Shown: piece after piece, positions 9,890 to 21,654 of the stretch
How the letters are laid out: each line of letters starts with the position of its first letter
How positions within the stretch are numbered: the stretch's first letter is position 1
DNA from: Acestrorhynchus altus
Taxonomy: Eukaryota; Chordata; Actinopteri; Characiformes; Acestrorhynchidae
DNA: 64,000 bases
Direction: 5' to 3'
NCBI GenBank assembly: GCA_034509495.1
Contig: CM067504.1
Location: forward strand, 40,519,871-40,583,870
Translations under genes and position numbers: made by a program
Notes under the pieces: generated by a model
The model's database searches: none
The model's input: only the letters and a program-made list of their open reading frames with translations
Told to the model about the DNA's origin: nothing

Positions 9890-10340
9890 TACACTCTTAA
9901 AATAAAGGCGCTTTTGGTTCCTCGAAGAACCATGTAAAAGCGATTAGTGTAAAGAATCTACCCAGATCTAACGCTCCCCGTTCAGCCAGTCAGGAACTTA
10001 CTGGCTAGTAAGGTAGTAATGGATCAGGTGGGCTGGATCAGGGTTGGATCTTAAGTCTACAGTCAGGTGGAATTTAGGAGCAGGGCGAGTGACCCCTGGA
10101 GGTTCTTCAGACCGGGGGAGGGCAGCAGGGGCCGGAGTCCCTCACTTTGCTGGTTTCCCTGCTCGAACAGACCCACTAATCAGGTGCGCTTGAGCCAGAA
10201 AAGCAAAACGTGTGCATGAATCTACCCTCCAGGACCGGAATTGCCCAGTCCTGCTCTAGACCTTTGCACACGTGGTTCTTTATGGAACCAAAAGTGGTTC
10301 TTGTACAGTATAACTTGTAAACTATAACTAATGAACCCTT
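9890..10340. mobile_element. Composite of two short fish repeats
   Basis: The outer parts carry 'ggttcctcgaagaacc' (about 9919) and 'ggttctttatggaacc' (about 10273), a short palindromic motif that returns at 28670-28720, 56570-56640 and 57640-57700. The inner part, about 10080-10262, ends 'accctccaggaccggaattg' and 'cctgctctaga'. That is typical of a very common fish MITE, and a relative is at 51522-51650. It looks like one element nested in another. Confidence 0.5.
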
Positions 10341-10530
10341 ATAGGTACAGTAAACAGATTTTTGGTCTCACGTTATTTCAAAAGCTTCAGCAGATGCTCA
10401 GTTGGTACCAAACAATTTAATAAAAGTCAGTTGATTCTCATCAGCGCTGAGGTTAGAATTAGGACCAGGATTGGGTTCAGGACAAGGGCCTAAGCACCTA
10501 AAGGGTCTCGTCTAAATAAAGTGTTAGTTA

Positions 10531-10850
10531 CAGTCATGTGAAAATGTTAGGACACCCCATGAACACCTTAAACATCTAAACGGTATTTAAACATTTTATT
10601 TCATTTGAACTACATTGAGTTTTGGAACTGCAATCATTAGAAAGGCAGTTTTCTATAAACCTCAGACATTAGTTTGGTGTTCCCTCGATAATCGAAGTCA
10701 TGACCAGATCCATAGAGCTCTCTGAGGCCTTCAGAAAGAAGGTTGTAGATGCAGATGAGTCTGGAAAGGGGTTTAAGAAGATCGGTTCAAAATCAGCCCA
10801 CATGACCAGCCCGTGGCACGTTCAGCCCACGAGATGAGCAAAGAAGGTGT
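10531..10850 (+). mobile_element. Tc1-like element, 5' end only (family with 'ELSEAFRKKVVDA')
   Basis: The left tip 'cagtcatgtgaaaatgttag' follows a TA dinucleotide, as expected for Tc1/mariner. Downstream the + strand encodes SIELSEAFRKKVVDADESGK followed by GFKKIGS, the start of the helix-turn-helix. The rest of the element is missing. This is one of at least ten copies of this family in the window. Confidence 0.8.
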
Positions 10851-10859
10851 TGATTGGGT

Positions 10860-13800
10860 GCCTTGTTTTAACATGACTCTCTTTATTCAAACAATGAAAA
10901 CGATACTCGGATGTATTTGAGCCTTGAATTTCGTTTTTTCCATCCTTTGATTATAGTTGTTCTCAGCACGTGCCTTTGCTGTTGGTCTGTAGAGAGCTTG
11001 TTGCGATGCAGGACTCTCAAACGGGACCGTAATCTGCCCCTCGTGACGTATCCCTTCTTCTTCGGGAGGTCCCGACAATCAGAAACGATGGCCTTGCTTT
11101 TATTGATATTACGTCAAGACTGTGTGTATGTTTTCAGCACGATGTACTCAGTGACAGAGCCGCAGTGCGCGCGTACGCATGCACTTCCACATACTCCCAC
11201 AAACATGATTGCACACACGGTATTATAGCACGGAGCTCTTTTGTTTCCAACCATGGCCTTTATGTAATATGCAAAAGTGCTTGTCAGGATTATTAGTCAG
11301 GTTAAAGAAATATGCAAATCGAGTGCTGGAGTGTACGGGATTTCCAAGCGCCCTGTTTCTGCTGCAGCTGAAATAAACTGCATAGTTGCGAAAACCTCCC
11401 GAGGCATTATGGAGGGAAAACAGGAATTGGGCTAGTGGTAATTTGACACCGATTTTCAACGGCGAAATCCGTACGTTCCGCGTAACGCGGCTTGCGTTTG
11501 AATCTTTGAACTCGTACAGCGAGACCCGCGCTGCGCGTTGAGCAATATAAACAGCTTCAACATTCCCGAGAACATTCCAGGAGCCGGAACAGGAAACAAA
11601 TTCCCAAAGAGCTGCGTTTACATTCTTTGACGTTGTTGTGTGTATATTGGTATATACCTTTGCAGGTCACAGAGAGGTTTATTGTATGGATTAGGACTGT
11701 GAATGACCGACAGTGGCTCTCTTTCAGACTCAAACGTGTATAACCAAAGCCTGAGCGTGCTGCAGTCCACTGCTGCGTCCTCCTTCTCGTTGCGTACGCT
11801 GCCTTCTTCACTCAGTACGGTTCTTTTATTTATATGTATATCATGATTGCAGAGGCATGCAGTACGACTCGGCTCGGGGTGCGAAGACGCTGCTGTAAGT
11901 CAAGCAAACGTACGCCGTTGCTACATTCCTCAGAGTGAGGAACACTGAACCGTGTCGGCTTTGGCGTTGTGGTGCGACAATCACACTTAATAGCTGAAAT
12001 AGAATTCAGAAGCATTTCTAAGAGACTGGGACCAGCATACGTCGAAGACTAAGCAAAAGAGCGAGCGCGAGTGCAGATAGAAACCATCTAGTGTTCGACC
12101 TCGGAGACGGAAATAGAACAGAGTATTGTAACGGTTAGGAAAAGGAGTCAATGCTGATTGGATTTATTAGCTTTTAGATTCGTAAAATAAAAAGAACAAT
12201 ATGCAATTTCCTTTTTTATGTTGCATCGACACTTTATATAGAATGATATGTAGACTTTTACCTTTTTATACTCTGCAGGAAATATTAGACTTGGGGTGAG
12301 AATTGGCATCGATTAATATCGGGGAGAAGAACGGTCGTGGTTTTAAGCTCTGTCTTTCTCGGTGCTGCACATGTGTGTTCTTTTCCATTGTATGGTGGTC
12401 TTACGTTACAGGTAGAGGTGTATTATGAATGAGGCATTTATGAGTGATCTCTTGCTGAACTGTAATACAGCTATAATAATTTTGTTATTCCATTTTTTTT
12501 TCTTATCTTTTATCAATTAGTAAAAGCACAGCAGGTTGAAGGACCTGCTCACTCGCTAAAGGCAGAGCGTGAAGGGCAGTTCTCCAGCTGCGTTTCACAC
12601 TTTCCGTGGGAGATCTATCCGAGAGCGTTCGAGACCGTTGTCCAGCGCGGCCCTGCTCGAAAGCCTGTAATTAAATATTGGGAGTAAAATGTGTTTAAAT
12701 TGCTTTTCACGATCAGGGTGATCTGTTCTAGAAAGCACCAACATCTTGTCACCGTCATATGGAGCCCTGCAGGTGACGTCCCGAGAAAACATAAGTCGTG
12801 GACAAGAGTTTCTGTGGACATGATTTAGTAGGACGTGGGAACTAGGGACATGCCAAGGCTTTGATCATTATGTTAGACCCCGTGTGGTGTGGGGTGGGGT
12901 AGGGTGGGGTCAGGGTGTCAATACACTGAAGGGGACGGGGAAGACCTACGGCTGTTTAAGAAGACTTGGTTAATTAAGTCGTTTGAACGAGATAGCTTTG
13001 ATTCCTTTGATTGGATGGTTCTCCGTGGTGGTTTCCTGACTTCCTTGAATCCTCCTTGTTTGATTCAGTCGGTCAGAACCAAACAGAACGATTCCATGTT
13101 TGCAATGCATGAAATTTTGGTTTGGCTGCCCACCCACAGTACAAAAACTGGTCACCAGGACGTTTTCGTTATGAGAACCACGCCCACCGGGACGGAAAGT
13201 ACGAAATCTGAACATCTAGCAACCCTATGCTAACGAGGTCTAAGAGGTCTTAATGACTTATTTACAAGTGATGTCACCTGTGGGGCTCCGTACTTTCACC
13301 CACTCCTTGTATCTTCATTTTTCTCCATTTTGCCTTTCACTTTTTGACTGAATCTGAATTAGTCAGTCCTTTACGTGATGAATGGACCAATAGAAATGCG
13401 GCGACTTCTGTTCAAAGTTCAGAGTCCAAAGGTTGTGTTTTCTCCTACCAAGCTACTATTTTGGAGATTTTGGAGAAGGTTTTTGCGTGACGGTGACAAT
13501 TTGCCTGTGTGAACACTTGATAATTCTTGACATGAGATTCCTGTGTCTTAAACATTCTGGATTGTGTGGATGGACATTCTAGTGGTCCTGAGAGTGTCTT
13601 TCGAAAACAGTAACTTAGGGACGCTTCAGCAAGTCCCAGCGGGTCACGAATAACTGATTGCTGCAAGACTATAAGCTGCAGGCCTCCAAAGACGTGTCCA
13701 AAGCTGAGAAAGCAGTTTGATATGCTTTGCGTTACACAGAAAAAGACAAACTGAGTGAAACAAATTCAATTGTGAAGCCATTTCTCAGAAGGGTGCGTTA

Positions 13801-13895
13801 GAATGCTTCGTCCTTGCTTTGCATACACGGGTATTTTCATGACTTTTAATTTGCAAATATTCGTCCTCCTACACTGTCTGTATCGTTTCCTCTGG
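10860..13895 (+). other. Unique sequence in the presumed lpp 3' UTR
   Basis: No repeats or protein-like frames were recognised. It contains a G-rich block at 12891-12914 and CpG-containing stretches around 11450-12080. Base composition is mixed, which differs from the AT-rich intronic blocks. Confidence 0.4.
12891..12914 (+). promoter_or_regulatory. G-quadruplex motif
   Basis: The + strand reads GGGGTGGGGTAGGGTGGGG followed by TCAGGG: five runs of three or more G with loops of one to three bases. If the lpp transcript reaches this point it would form a very stable RNA quadruplex in the 3' UTR. The sequence is certain; any function is inference. Confidence 0.7.
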
Positions 13896-13940
13896 CTTTA
13901 ATAAACTTCTTTTTGCATAAGAGTCTCTTGGTTGTTGTTT
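13879..13940 (+). terminator. Candidate lpp polyadenylation signal
   Basis: UGUA (13879-13882), AATAAA (13900-13905) and a GU-rich stretch 'tcttggttgttgttt' (13925-13939) stand in the order and spacing of a strong vertebrate poly(A) site. Cleavage would fall around 13915-13922. Other AATAAA hexamers upstream lack this context. Confidence 0.45.
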
Positions 13941-15060
13941 ACTTTTACTGAGGCTCCCATTTATTTCCAGAATTCCACACGTTAAACCAGCTGTGGTCAG
14001 TTTTAGACCTCCAGTGTTAAAGCATTTAGATCTTTTGCTCAGAGACGGCGTCCCACAGGGTCGTAGGAGCAGAGGTCACGATGCTTAAAAAGCAACACCG
14101 TCAATTTCGATCTCAGCCCATGCCTTCTTTTTCACAGGTCTGCAGGTTACCTCGGTAACAGGAGCTTCTCTTCATCTCACCATCTCACGCTCTACAATCT
14201 TAATGGGTCCTTGTGAAAGCCGTACGTGCTCTCGGCATTTCATTCATAGCCCACTCAGTTGACCCGCAGGTCGCTCGGTTGTCTATTAAAAATTATTTTT
14301 CACATATCACGTAAGTTCAGATCCATTTCCTCTGACGTCCCCCAGAGAATACCACTCACTTGCCCACCAGCTCCTCTGGAAACATCTCTGTCATTGTCTA
14401 ACAGTGTTTTCCTTCCGATATTTTCTCCCCGGCTTTATCGGAAAGCTCGGCCCTGCTGCTGGAATCAGCCTGTTGGACTTCTTAAAATAATTTAAGAGCC
14501 CCAGAAAAGACCTTTTACTGGCGCCTTCCGAGATCCTTGATTTAATCCTTTCAATTCGTCATCTTCACTTGCGTTTGAGGAGCCGGCAGTAAGTCACCGG
14601 CCATTTTATTATTCTCTGTAGATCACTAAATTGAAGCAGCAATCCAAAATGTAGAGCTGTGGAAAGCGATCCCAGAGGACAGAGCTGAAACATTCCGCAT
14701 TAATAATTGATTGAGAGAAATGAACGGCAGGAAAACAGCGTAACATTCATAGACTTGTTTGGTTTGGGTTTTTTTGGCAGCCTGAAATCACGGCCGTGAA
14801 GCTGTTTGAGAGTTCAAAGGGGGAAATAAAGGAGAATCAAATGCATTTGGGAAAGCACCCGGCCTCCCGGTCTTCCACAGCAAACACTTAAACACCGGAA
14901 ATGGGGGTTTGTGTGTGTTACGCTGTGAAATATGAATTCGTCCTAATAGATTCATTTTCATATAATACCTTCTTCAAAGAGCAGGAATCATTTTAATGAA
15001 CTGTTCTATTCGATGCACTAAGATTCCCTCCATTTCTTACATCACAATCCCAGCCGCCCG
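13940..15060. other. Intergenic, unique sequence
   Basis: No gene or recognised transposon. The stretch at about 14500-14950 has balanced composition and no simple repeats, and could include conserved non-coding elements. I have no alignment to test this. Confidence 0.35.
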
Positions 15061-15064
15061 GAAA

Positions 15065-15200
15065 AGTGCACATGCTGGAAAAAACAGCCCTGACCAGCTT
15101 AAGGTGATCGAGCAGGTCATCCAGCCCTGACCAGTCGACCAAGCTGAGTTCGGACCAGTATGATCAAGATCCAGCTTGACCAGCTCCAAATCCAAGATGG
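15065..15200 (+). repeat. Fish 'GACCAGCTTG' type repeat
   Basis: Recurrent 'gaccagctt', 'ccagccctgaccag' and 'agcttgaccagctccaaatc' blocks form a short degenerate internal-repeat element that is common in fish genomes. Confidence 0.5.
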
Positions 15201-15206
15201 GTTAAA

Positions 15207-15245
15207 GGTTTGTTTGTTTGTTTGTTTGTTTGTTTATTTGTTTTG
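15207..15245 (+). repeat. (TTTG)n microsatellite
   Basis: About nine TTTG units with one TTTA variant. Confidence 0.9.
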
Positions 15246-15654
15246 TGGTGCAGGGAGGTGTAGGAATATGTAAATATTAAAGAATTACACGTCTGTCTTT
15301 GAAAACACTCCAATTTGTCTCTAAAGGCTCCCGTCTACGGTGTTTATTTTTAATATGTAAAATATTTTATAATGAAGATCAGAATAATTATTCATGTTAT
15401 ATTCGATATATGATTATATATTAATGCAGTTTAATCATAGAAAAATGCTCATTCTGAGGTACTTTTTTATTATTACAGGCGTTATTGCAGGATTTAATAA
15501 AGGGGTGACATTTCGTGACTGTGATTCATGTCTTCACTGGATCTGAACGATAGAACACGATTAACAGATACTTTAAAGTTATTAAACACAAAAGGTTTGC
15601 CATGTGCTCGTCTCTCAGCATGAAGCTGAAATTCCACCATAAGAGTGTCACAGT

Positions 15655-15660
<6 letters not shown>

Positions 15661-15726
<66 letters not shown>
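15661..15726 (+). repeat. (GT)33 microsatellite
   Basis: Sixty-six bases of uninterrupted GT. Confidence 0.97.
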
Positions 15727-15728
<2 letters not shown>

Positions 15729-15829
15729 TCCAGCGTCCCAGCACAGGCCATGGCTTATTCTGTTAATCTGCTGTTTACAAACAAATTGATGAGTGCGGGT
15801 CCCTCTGGCTGACATGATGTGGCCTCCAA

Positions 15830-15831
15830 TG

Positions 15832-15874
<43 letters not shown>
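15830..15874 (+). repeat. (GT)n microsatellite with GC interruptions
   Basis: About 22 GT units, with 'gc' variants near both ends. Confidence 0.95.
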
Positions 15875-16964
15875 CTGAATATGTTAGCATGTGTGTGAGC
15901 CAAGAGTTTCTCTCCTGCGGGCAGCCGTGGCATTTCTGAATGTCTGGCCCTAATACTCCGAATTAAAAGGCTGAATTATTTGCCGTGAAGTGGGGATGAG
16001 CATGAGAGGGCAGAAACGAGTAGTGATTGTGCATAATCGTGCCTGCTTCACTCACTCTTTCAAAAGGCAAAGCCCTCGTTGGGTCAGATTTACATAACAT
16101 TACAATGTGGGTCAACATCGTTCCTCCTCGTGGTCGTCGTTTGCTTTCAAGTGAATCCCCCTCGGTGGTGCTCTCGCATGGACAGCAGCGATTTCGCGGC
16201 TCCGTGGGTCCACCCAGGGACAGGATTTAATGACTGAGTCAGTCGAGTCCTACGACATGCATTTGTAGAATAAAAAAAAAAAGCAAATAAAGAAGCAATT
16301 CTGGGATTTCACTGGGGTCCGAGCATGTGGAGCGTTTCTTATGTAAAGTCTTTTCTGCAGGAAGTGGAAGCGACTCTCTGGAGGATTTGGCTCTTTAATA
16401 ATAATCCTTTACATTTTGTTTATGAAGCCTCTTACTGTACGCAAGGTTGTGTTACGGAATTTGTGTCACCAGTTTTCCAGAATTTCTGCATATTGCCGTC
16501 GGTTGGAATGTGGCCAAGGTCACTCGGAGTGTGTCGGTGTGAGACGTTCTGTTTTAGAGAAACGTACACGGAGCCCCTAAGGTGACACCCGCATTAATAA
16601 AAAATAAGTCATGGCCTCGACTCAGTACTTAGTAAGGCCTGGGAACGACTTTCGTAAGACCTCGCTCCCTTCGGGTCGCTCCCTGTTCCGTTTTCACCCC
16701 AGACAGTTCTTAACCTTTAGAACTTCAGGCCAATTTTCTGGGATGTTTTCATCGTTTCATGTACTTTTATTCATAAAAAAAAGAAAAAGACTAAAAGGTC
16801 CTTTGGTAATTGATCGTCCAGAGGATTTTTGAGCTGAAAATGAAAATTTTGATGAAATATGTCCTAAATATTAAACTGAATATCCTTTATTATCTTTGTT
16901 GTTTATCTTTGTATCTGTATTATCCCTTCAGGACTTTAATTCTGAAATTTCAGCACTATGTGAG

Positions 16965-17190
16965 CAAAGAAAGAGAGCGAACAGCCCCTCCCTCCTTGTT
17001 TTCCTAAACGCATCAGTGACCTCATTAGCCCCACCTACTCTCACTGATCAGTCAGAGCCTGTACGCAGGTAGAACATTTCAACTGGGATTTCTCACAGTG
17101 AGGGGGACACCATGGTTAAATAGCTCTTCTAGTTTATGGTTTGTGTATCATGTCTGTAGGTTACTCTGATCCTGAGGTTTGAAGCCTATA
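16965..17190 (+). repeat. Interspersed repeat, copy 1 (source family of the 40.9-kb minisatellite)
   Basis: Order of shared blocks: 'gagcgaacagcccctccctc', 'actgatcagtcagagcctgt', 'acgcaggtagaacatt', 'atcatgtctgtaggttactc'. The same order occurs at 30265-30500. The central 'ctgatcagtcagagtctgta' plus 'tgcaggttgag' block is the unit that is tandemly amplified at 40884-41415. Confidence 0.7.
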
Positions 17191-17885
17191 AAATAGCAAC
17201 TGCACAAGTGTAGATCTAGTTCATCTAGAGTAGGGTTCTAAGAGTTAATGACGTAAGGATCCATTGATTGGCGGCACCTTTGTGTATATTTTCAGGACAG
17301 AAAATGGAAACTCTACCCGGGTAAGGACTTGAACCTAAGACACCCATGCTGGGAGGTGAACGTGGTAGACTTAAGGGAATATGGTAGAGAATTCCAGTTT
17401 ACTGGGACATCAAAATAGCCTCTGATGGATCAGGAGTTCCTAATGGATTGACCCGCCCAATGATTGGCCGTTGTGATTGGTTATTTGTGTTGGTCATTGA
17501 GTTTCTCTGCTGAAGCCATTCATTGGACTTCTGCAGTAGCCTGCTGTGTGTGGGGTCAAAGGGGAGGAGAGGAAACCAACACTCGCAAACTGTTTGCAGT
17601 GCGAATAACGTGCAACGACACTCAAGGAAATGTCAAAACACACAGGCCTGAAGTGGAACAGGCTGTCAGAGACCCTTACCGTCACATGCTGCCCAGGGGA
17701 GTGAGTCATGCTCTTCTTTGGTGTGATTTAGGGCTGTGTGTGTGTATGCATGTGTGTATATGTGGGTGTGTATACTCTGCCATAAAGTGGCTGTTCACCC
17801 TTCCCCACTGAGGAACCCTCATCACTATACCAGGGGTACAGGGGTGATGAACAGGACGCAGGGGTCACCATACTAGTTGGACTTT
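17190..17885. other. Intergenic, nothing recognised
   Basis: Mixed unique sequence. Short fragments such as 'gttctaagagttaatgacg' belong to small dispersed repeats also seen near 25180 and 35650. No gene. Confidence 0.4.
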
Positions 17886-17889
17886 AATT

Positions 17890-18377
17890 GAAGACCCTGG
17901 AGCCTGATCTTGTATGGACCAGTGGGTGATGTGGATTCCACTGAACATGGTGGTGGTGTGTTAGTGTGTGTTTGCGCTGGTACGAGTGGATCAGACACAG
18001 CCGTGCTGCTGGAGTGCTTAAACACTGTGTCCACTCACTGTCCACTCTATCAGACACTCCTACCGAGTGTCTCCACCTTGTAGATGTAAAGTCAGAGACA
18101 GAAGCTCATCTGTTCCTGCACAGTTTGTGTCGGTCGTCCTCTAGTCCTTCATCAGTGCTCACAGGACGCTGCCCACAGGACGCTGTCGGCTGGACATTTA
18201 TGGTCGGTGGACTGTTCTCGATCAAGCTGTGACACTGTGGGGTTTAAACACTCCAGCAGCTCTGCTGTGTCTGATCCACTTAAACCAGCACAACACACAC
18301 TAACACACCACAGTGTGTGGTGGTCCTGCAGGGTCCTGATCATTGAAGGACAGGGTCATAATATTGTGACTGTGTAC
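17890..18377. mobile_element. Foldback (palindromic) element, copy 1
   Basis: An arm at 17948-18028 ('gtgttagtgtgtgtttgcgc', 'gagtggatcagacacagccg', 'gtgctgctggagtgcttaaa') is repeated in inverse at 18232-18312. About 200 bp of non-palindromic core lies between them ('cactcactgtccactctatc', 'gtgtctccaccttgtagatg'). The right side continues 'gatcattgaaggacagggtc' and 'ataatattgtgactgtgta'. The whole can fold into one long hairpin. No transposase. Related copies are at 20430, 32095, 57770 and 59465. Confidence 0.8.
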
Positions 18378-18379
18378 TT

Positions 18380-18990
18380 GGTTTGTCTCAAGTGATCATT
18401 TGGTTGTAGGGTGGGCCGGAGATATAAAAGGTGGGAATTACAGGTTGGAAATGGACTGAGAAGAACTTGAACCCCTGCAGACCTTGTCCAGTATTGTCCA
18501 GACTAGCTGGGATAGCTGTTCTTGTCCCGGTGGTTAGTGGGTTGACCGAGTGTCCTTTCAAAACAACAACCTTTTTCTCTCTACACAAAAATCAGGGCAT
18601 AAACAGTCAGCGGTCAAGCAGGAATCTGAGATTCACCGATTATTTACTCTTTGTTTCAGTTTGTGTGGTGTATTATAGACTGATTCTAACAACTCTGGCC
18701 TTTTGACTTGAAAGGATTTTATTCTCCATTCAACTCTCTTCCAGCAACTGATAGAGGTGAACAAAAGCAATGTGAATTGCCTTGAGCACAATTCTAATCA
18801 TAATTGTTCCTTTTAAGCCTGGTATGCAGCTGGAACGATCATTGTTCATGTTGAGATACTGCTTTTTCAGCCTCAAGGATAGAGCGGCACACGGAGATAT
18901 TATCCCCACATGCTCCGAGAAAGTTAGCAGACTCACCTGATAGGAACAAAAAAAAAAAAACTCTCAGGAGTTCAGGCAGCATCTGTCACC
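18380..18990. other. Intergenic, nothing recognised
   Basis: Unique sequence ending in a short A-run at 18948-18960. No gene or clear repeat. Confidence 0.4.
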
Positions 18991-18993
18991 CTA

Positions 18994-19660
18994 CAGTCAC
19001 GTGAAGAAGTCATATATATATAGGGCCTATATAGAGGCCTTCAGAAAGAAGATGCAGATGAGCCTGAGGAGGGGTTTAAAAAGATCTCAGAACATTTAGA
19101 CGTCAGCCGTTCCACTGTCCGGAACATCATTTACCAGCAAAGAACATTTGAAACAACTGCCCACATGACCAGATCAGGCCGTCCAAGAGAACCACAGAAT
19201 GTTCTGCTCTTGTTCATCACAGACCTACAGGTAGCTCTACCCTCAGAAAGAGACCAAACAAGTTATTTTTCCTGGGAGGTGTGCAAGGAAGGAACCCAAG
19301 AACATCAGATCAGCACCTAGAAAAAGAGCAGGACGTCTGGAACAATGTGCTTTGGACATCTCAACTCGGCTGTGAAGCATGGTGGTGGGAGTGTGATGGT
19401 TTGGAGCTGCTCTGCTGCAGCGGGGTGTGGAGATCTCTCCATCATAGAAACCACTGTGAGATCTTTATGGTATCAGAGGGGGCTCGAGGAGAACGGAAGA
19501 GCGTCTGTACAAAGACTGACGCGGAAAGAATTCCGCATGGAGGAGTGGGAACGTCTTTCTTCCAGTCGATGTCAGAGACGGTGGACGGTTCAGCTATTAG
19601 GGTTGAGGGGGTCCAAACCTTTTCCTCACAAGAAAATTGCATTTTGATGAATTCTGTTTT
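18994..19660 (+). mobile_element. Internally deleted Tc1-like element, + strand copy
   Basis: The left tip 'cagtcacgtgaagaagt' follows TA at 18992-18993. Transposase pieces follow in several frames: 'AFRKKMQMSLRRGLKRSQNI' then 'TSAVPLSGTSFTSKE', an altered linker, then HLNSAVKHGGGSVMVWSCSA with AAGCGDLSIIETT, LEENGRASVQRLT, and the C-terminal tail KEFRMEEWERLSSSRCQRRW. The segment holding the second Asp and the last acidic catalytic residue is missing, as in the other copies. Confidence 0.85.
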
Positions 19661-20425
19661 CATTCAGAGATTCTAAAGCTTAAAGTATGAAGTTTGAATT
19701 ACGATTCCCGTCTATTAAGGAAAAAGCACCGGATTGCAGGGAGCTTCTCTGTTCTTGTAGCTGCCCATAATGCACAGGAGAGCAAAGGGCAGGAGCATCA
19801 TAGCGTGAACAGATCCAATTTGTGCTGTCAGTGAATTGCTGTAATTCCCAGTGTTGTGACCATGGTTTAAAGCTGTGTTCACAAATGTTTCACATGCACA
19901 GGAATCTTTATTTTCATACTCAATTTGTTGTTGTTTTTTATTATTTATTAAATTATCTGCATGTAGCTGTGAGCTCCAATGTTCAGTGAGACATGAGTAA
20001 AAAGGTCAGTGGTGTGACAGCAAGGCTGATTCGCTGCCTGAGGGGCGATATTTTCGTTCTGCCGTGGACAGAAAGGCTTAATTTACCCTTCGCTGTTGGC
20101 TTTGATTTTCCTCTCAGTGACTCTGTCCTCCAAAAAAAATGGCAATTAGGCGTGCACAGCTAGCAGGCTGTTCATTAGTCTGTTTAGAAAACAAAATGAT
20201 GAGATTACATCGGGTAATTAAGCCCCCAGTTGTGCCATGAAGTGTGCTTATCTTTTCCATAGGCGGACAGCACTACTGGTTGGTACTGTAAGGTCATGTG
20301 GTCGTCTCTGGTGTTGCGTGTGTCCTGTAAGCTTAGTGAAAGGTCATGATAGCTCATGGCAAACGTTCACAGCAGCGATGTGTTCACGTCGTCAAACGAG
20401 GCCCAAGTGGAGGCCTGTTTGAGTC
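19660..20425. other. Intergenic, unique sequence
   Basis: No gene or mobile element was recognised. The block at about 19690-20230 lacks repeats and has low-complexity AT runs only. Confidence 0.4.
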
Positions 20426-20429
20426 AACC

Positions 20430-21010
20430 GTAACACCGTCCCTCCTATCAGCTCCTCTGACCACACAGGAGCACGTTGTAGTTCCATGATTCCAGACTGT
20501 AGTTCATCTGTTTCTCTGCAGACTTCATTCTCCTCCTTTCACCCTGATCTTCAAAGCTCAGGACCCCACAGGGTGGTACCAGCGGATCAGACGCAGCAGT
20601 GCTGCTGGAGTGTTTCAACACGGTGTCCACTCACTGCCCACTCTATTGGACACTCCTGCCGAGTGCCTCCACCTTGTAGCTCATCTGTTTCTGCACACTT
20701 TGTGTTGGTCATCCTCTTGTCCTTCACCAGTGCTCACAGGACTGGTTGGTGACACTGCGGGGTTTAAACACTCCAGCAGCACCGCTGTGTCTGATCCACT
20801 CGTACCAGAGCAACACACACTAACACACCACCACCATCAGTGTGACGGCGGTGCTGAGAATGACCCACCACCCCACCTCTGCGGGGTGCTGATCATTGAA
20901 GATCAGGCCGAAAGGAGGAGAAGAAAGTCTGCAGAGAAACAGATGAACTACAACGTGCTCCTGCATGGTGAGGAGGTGGTCATAATGTTATGGTTGATCA
21001 GTGTATGTGT
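20430..21010. mobile_element. Foldback element, copy 2 (most complete)
   Basis: Left arm about 20490-20630: 'gactgtagttcatctgtttc', 'caccctgatcttcaaagctc', 'gatcagacgcagcagtgctg'. Right arm about 20750-20970 carries their inverse complements, plus about 75 extra bases ('ccatcagtgtgacggcggtg'). The right tip 'ggtcataatgttatggttga' and 'tcagtgtat' is the usual end of this fish family. The 194-codon frame at 20610-21194 is a by-product and has no protein similarity that I recognise. Confidence 0.85.
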
Positions 21011-21081
21011 ATTAGGGTTAATCTCAATGGGATGCCGGAAGGCCCAAAATTCCACAAATTTTCCTCCTGCCAGCTCTCACA

Positions 21082-21082
<1 letters not shown>

Positions 21083-21115
<33 letters not shown>
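21083..21115 (+). repeat. (CA)n microsatellite
   Basis: Thirty-three bases of CA. Confidence 0.95.
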
Positions 21116-21116
<1 letters not shown>

Positions 21117-21654
21117 ACTCTCAGCATCTGCTTTCCAGTCCTTTTGCATAGAAAGCAAAGTATAGCCACGCATTCCTTTGTGCTGCTGTTTTGACGAGTG
21201 ACTCACATTTTCGCTGCACGTGTGAGTTGAGTTACGCTGTGAGGGCTTCAGGTGGGGCTTCGGCCGCCCCCGCTGCACTGACGGCCACTAATCAGTTAGG
21301 AACCCTGCTTCAGCCTCTTATAAACATTCCCCACCTCAGGGTCTTGGAAGGTAGATGCCAACATCCGATCAAAGCAGTCACTCTTATCTTTACAGCTCCC
21401 TTCGAACTTTACAGCCTTTCCGCAACAATCAGAACAGAGACACTGAAACGCTTAAGGGAACGTTTCTTACTCTCTCTTCTTTTCTCCATCTGCCCCCGAT
21501 TTCAGCAGTGTTTCTATTTAAGGCAATTAGGAAGCTTAATGAACCACTTTTTTGTTGCAAATGTTATTTTGTTGTCCCGCGAAAGCGAAATGGTTTTGCA
21601 GGGATTTGAAACGCAGAGTTCTTTCACAAGCACATTTAAACATATAGGCATTTG

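Larger units (their letters stand above)
9016..13920 (+). other. Probable lpp 3' UTR (extent inferred)
   Basis: Mammalian LPP mRNAs are known for a very long 3' UTR, so the sequence after the stop is likely transcribed. AATAAA hexamers occur at 9901, 10419, 10515, about 12186 and 13900. The last has the best context (UGUA upstream, GU-rich downstream), so I place a tentative end near 13920. About 9890-10340 and 10531-10850 are transposon-derived. 10860-13900 is mainly unique sequence with no coding potential that I recognise. Confidence 0.45.
15246..16960. other. Intergenic, unique with two GT arrays
   Basis: (GT)n tracts lie at 15661-15726 and 15830-15874. The remaining sequence carries no recognised gene or mobile element. 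The His/Thr-rich frames over the arrays are artefacts. Confidence 0.6.

Noticed and set aside
20610..21194. 194-codon open frame
   Set aside because: It lies across the core and arm of a foldback element; the same sequence in other copies is not open, and no protein family is recognisable.
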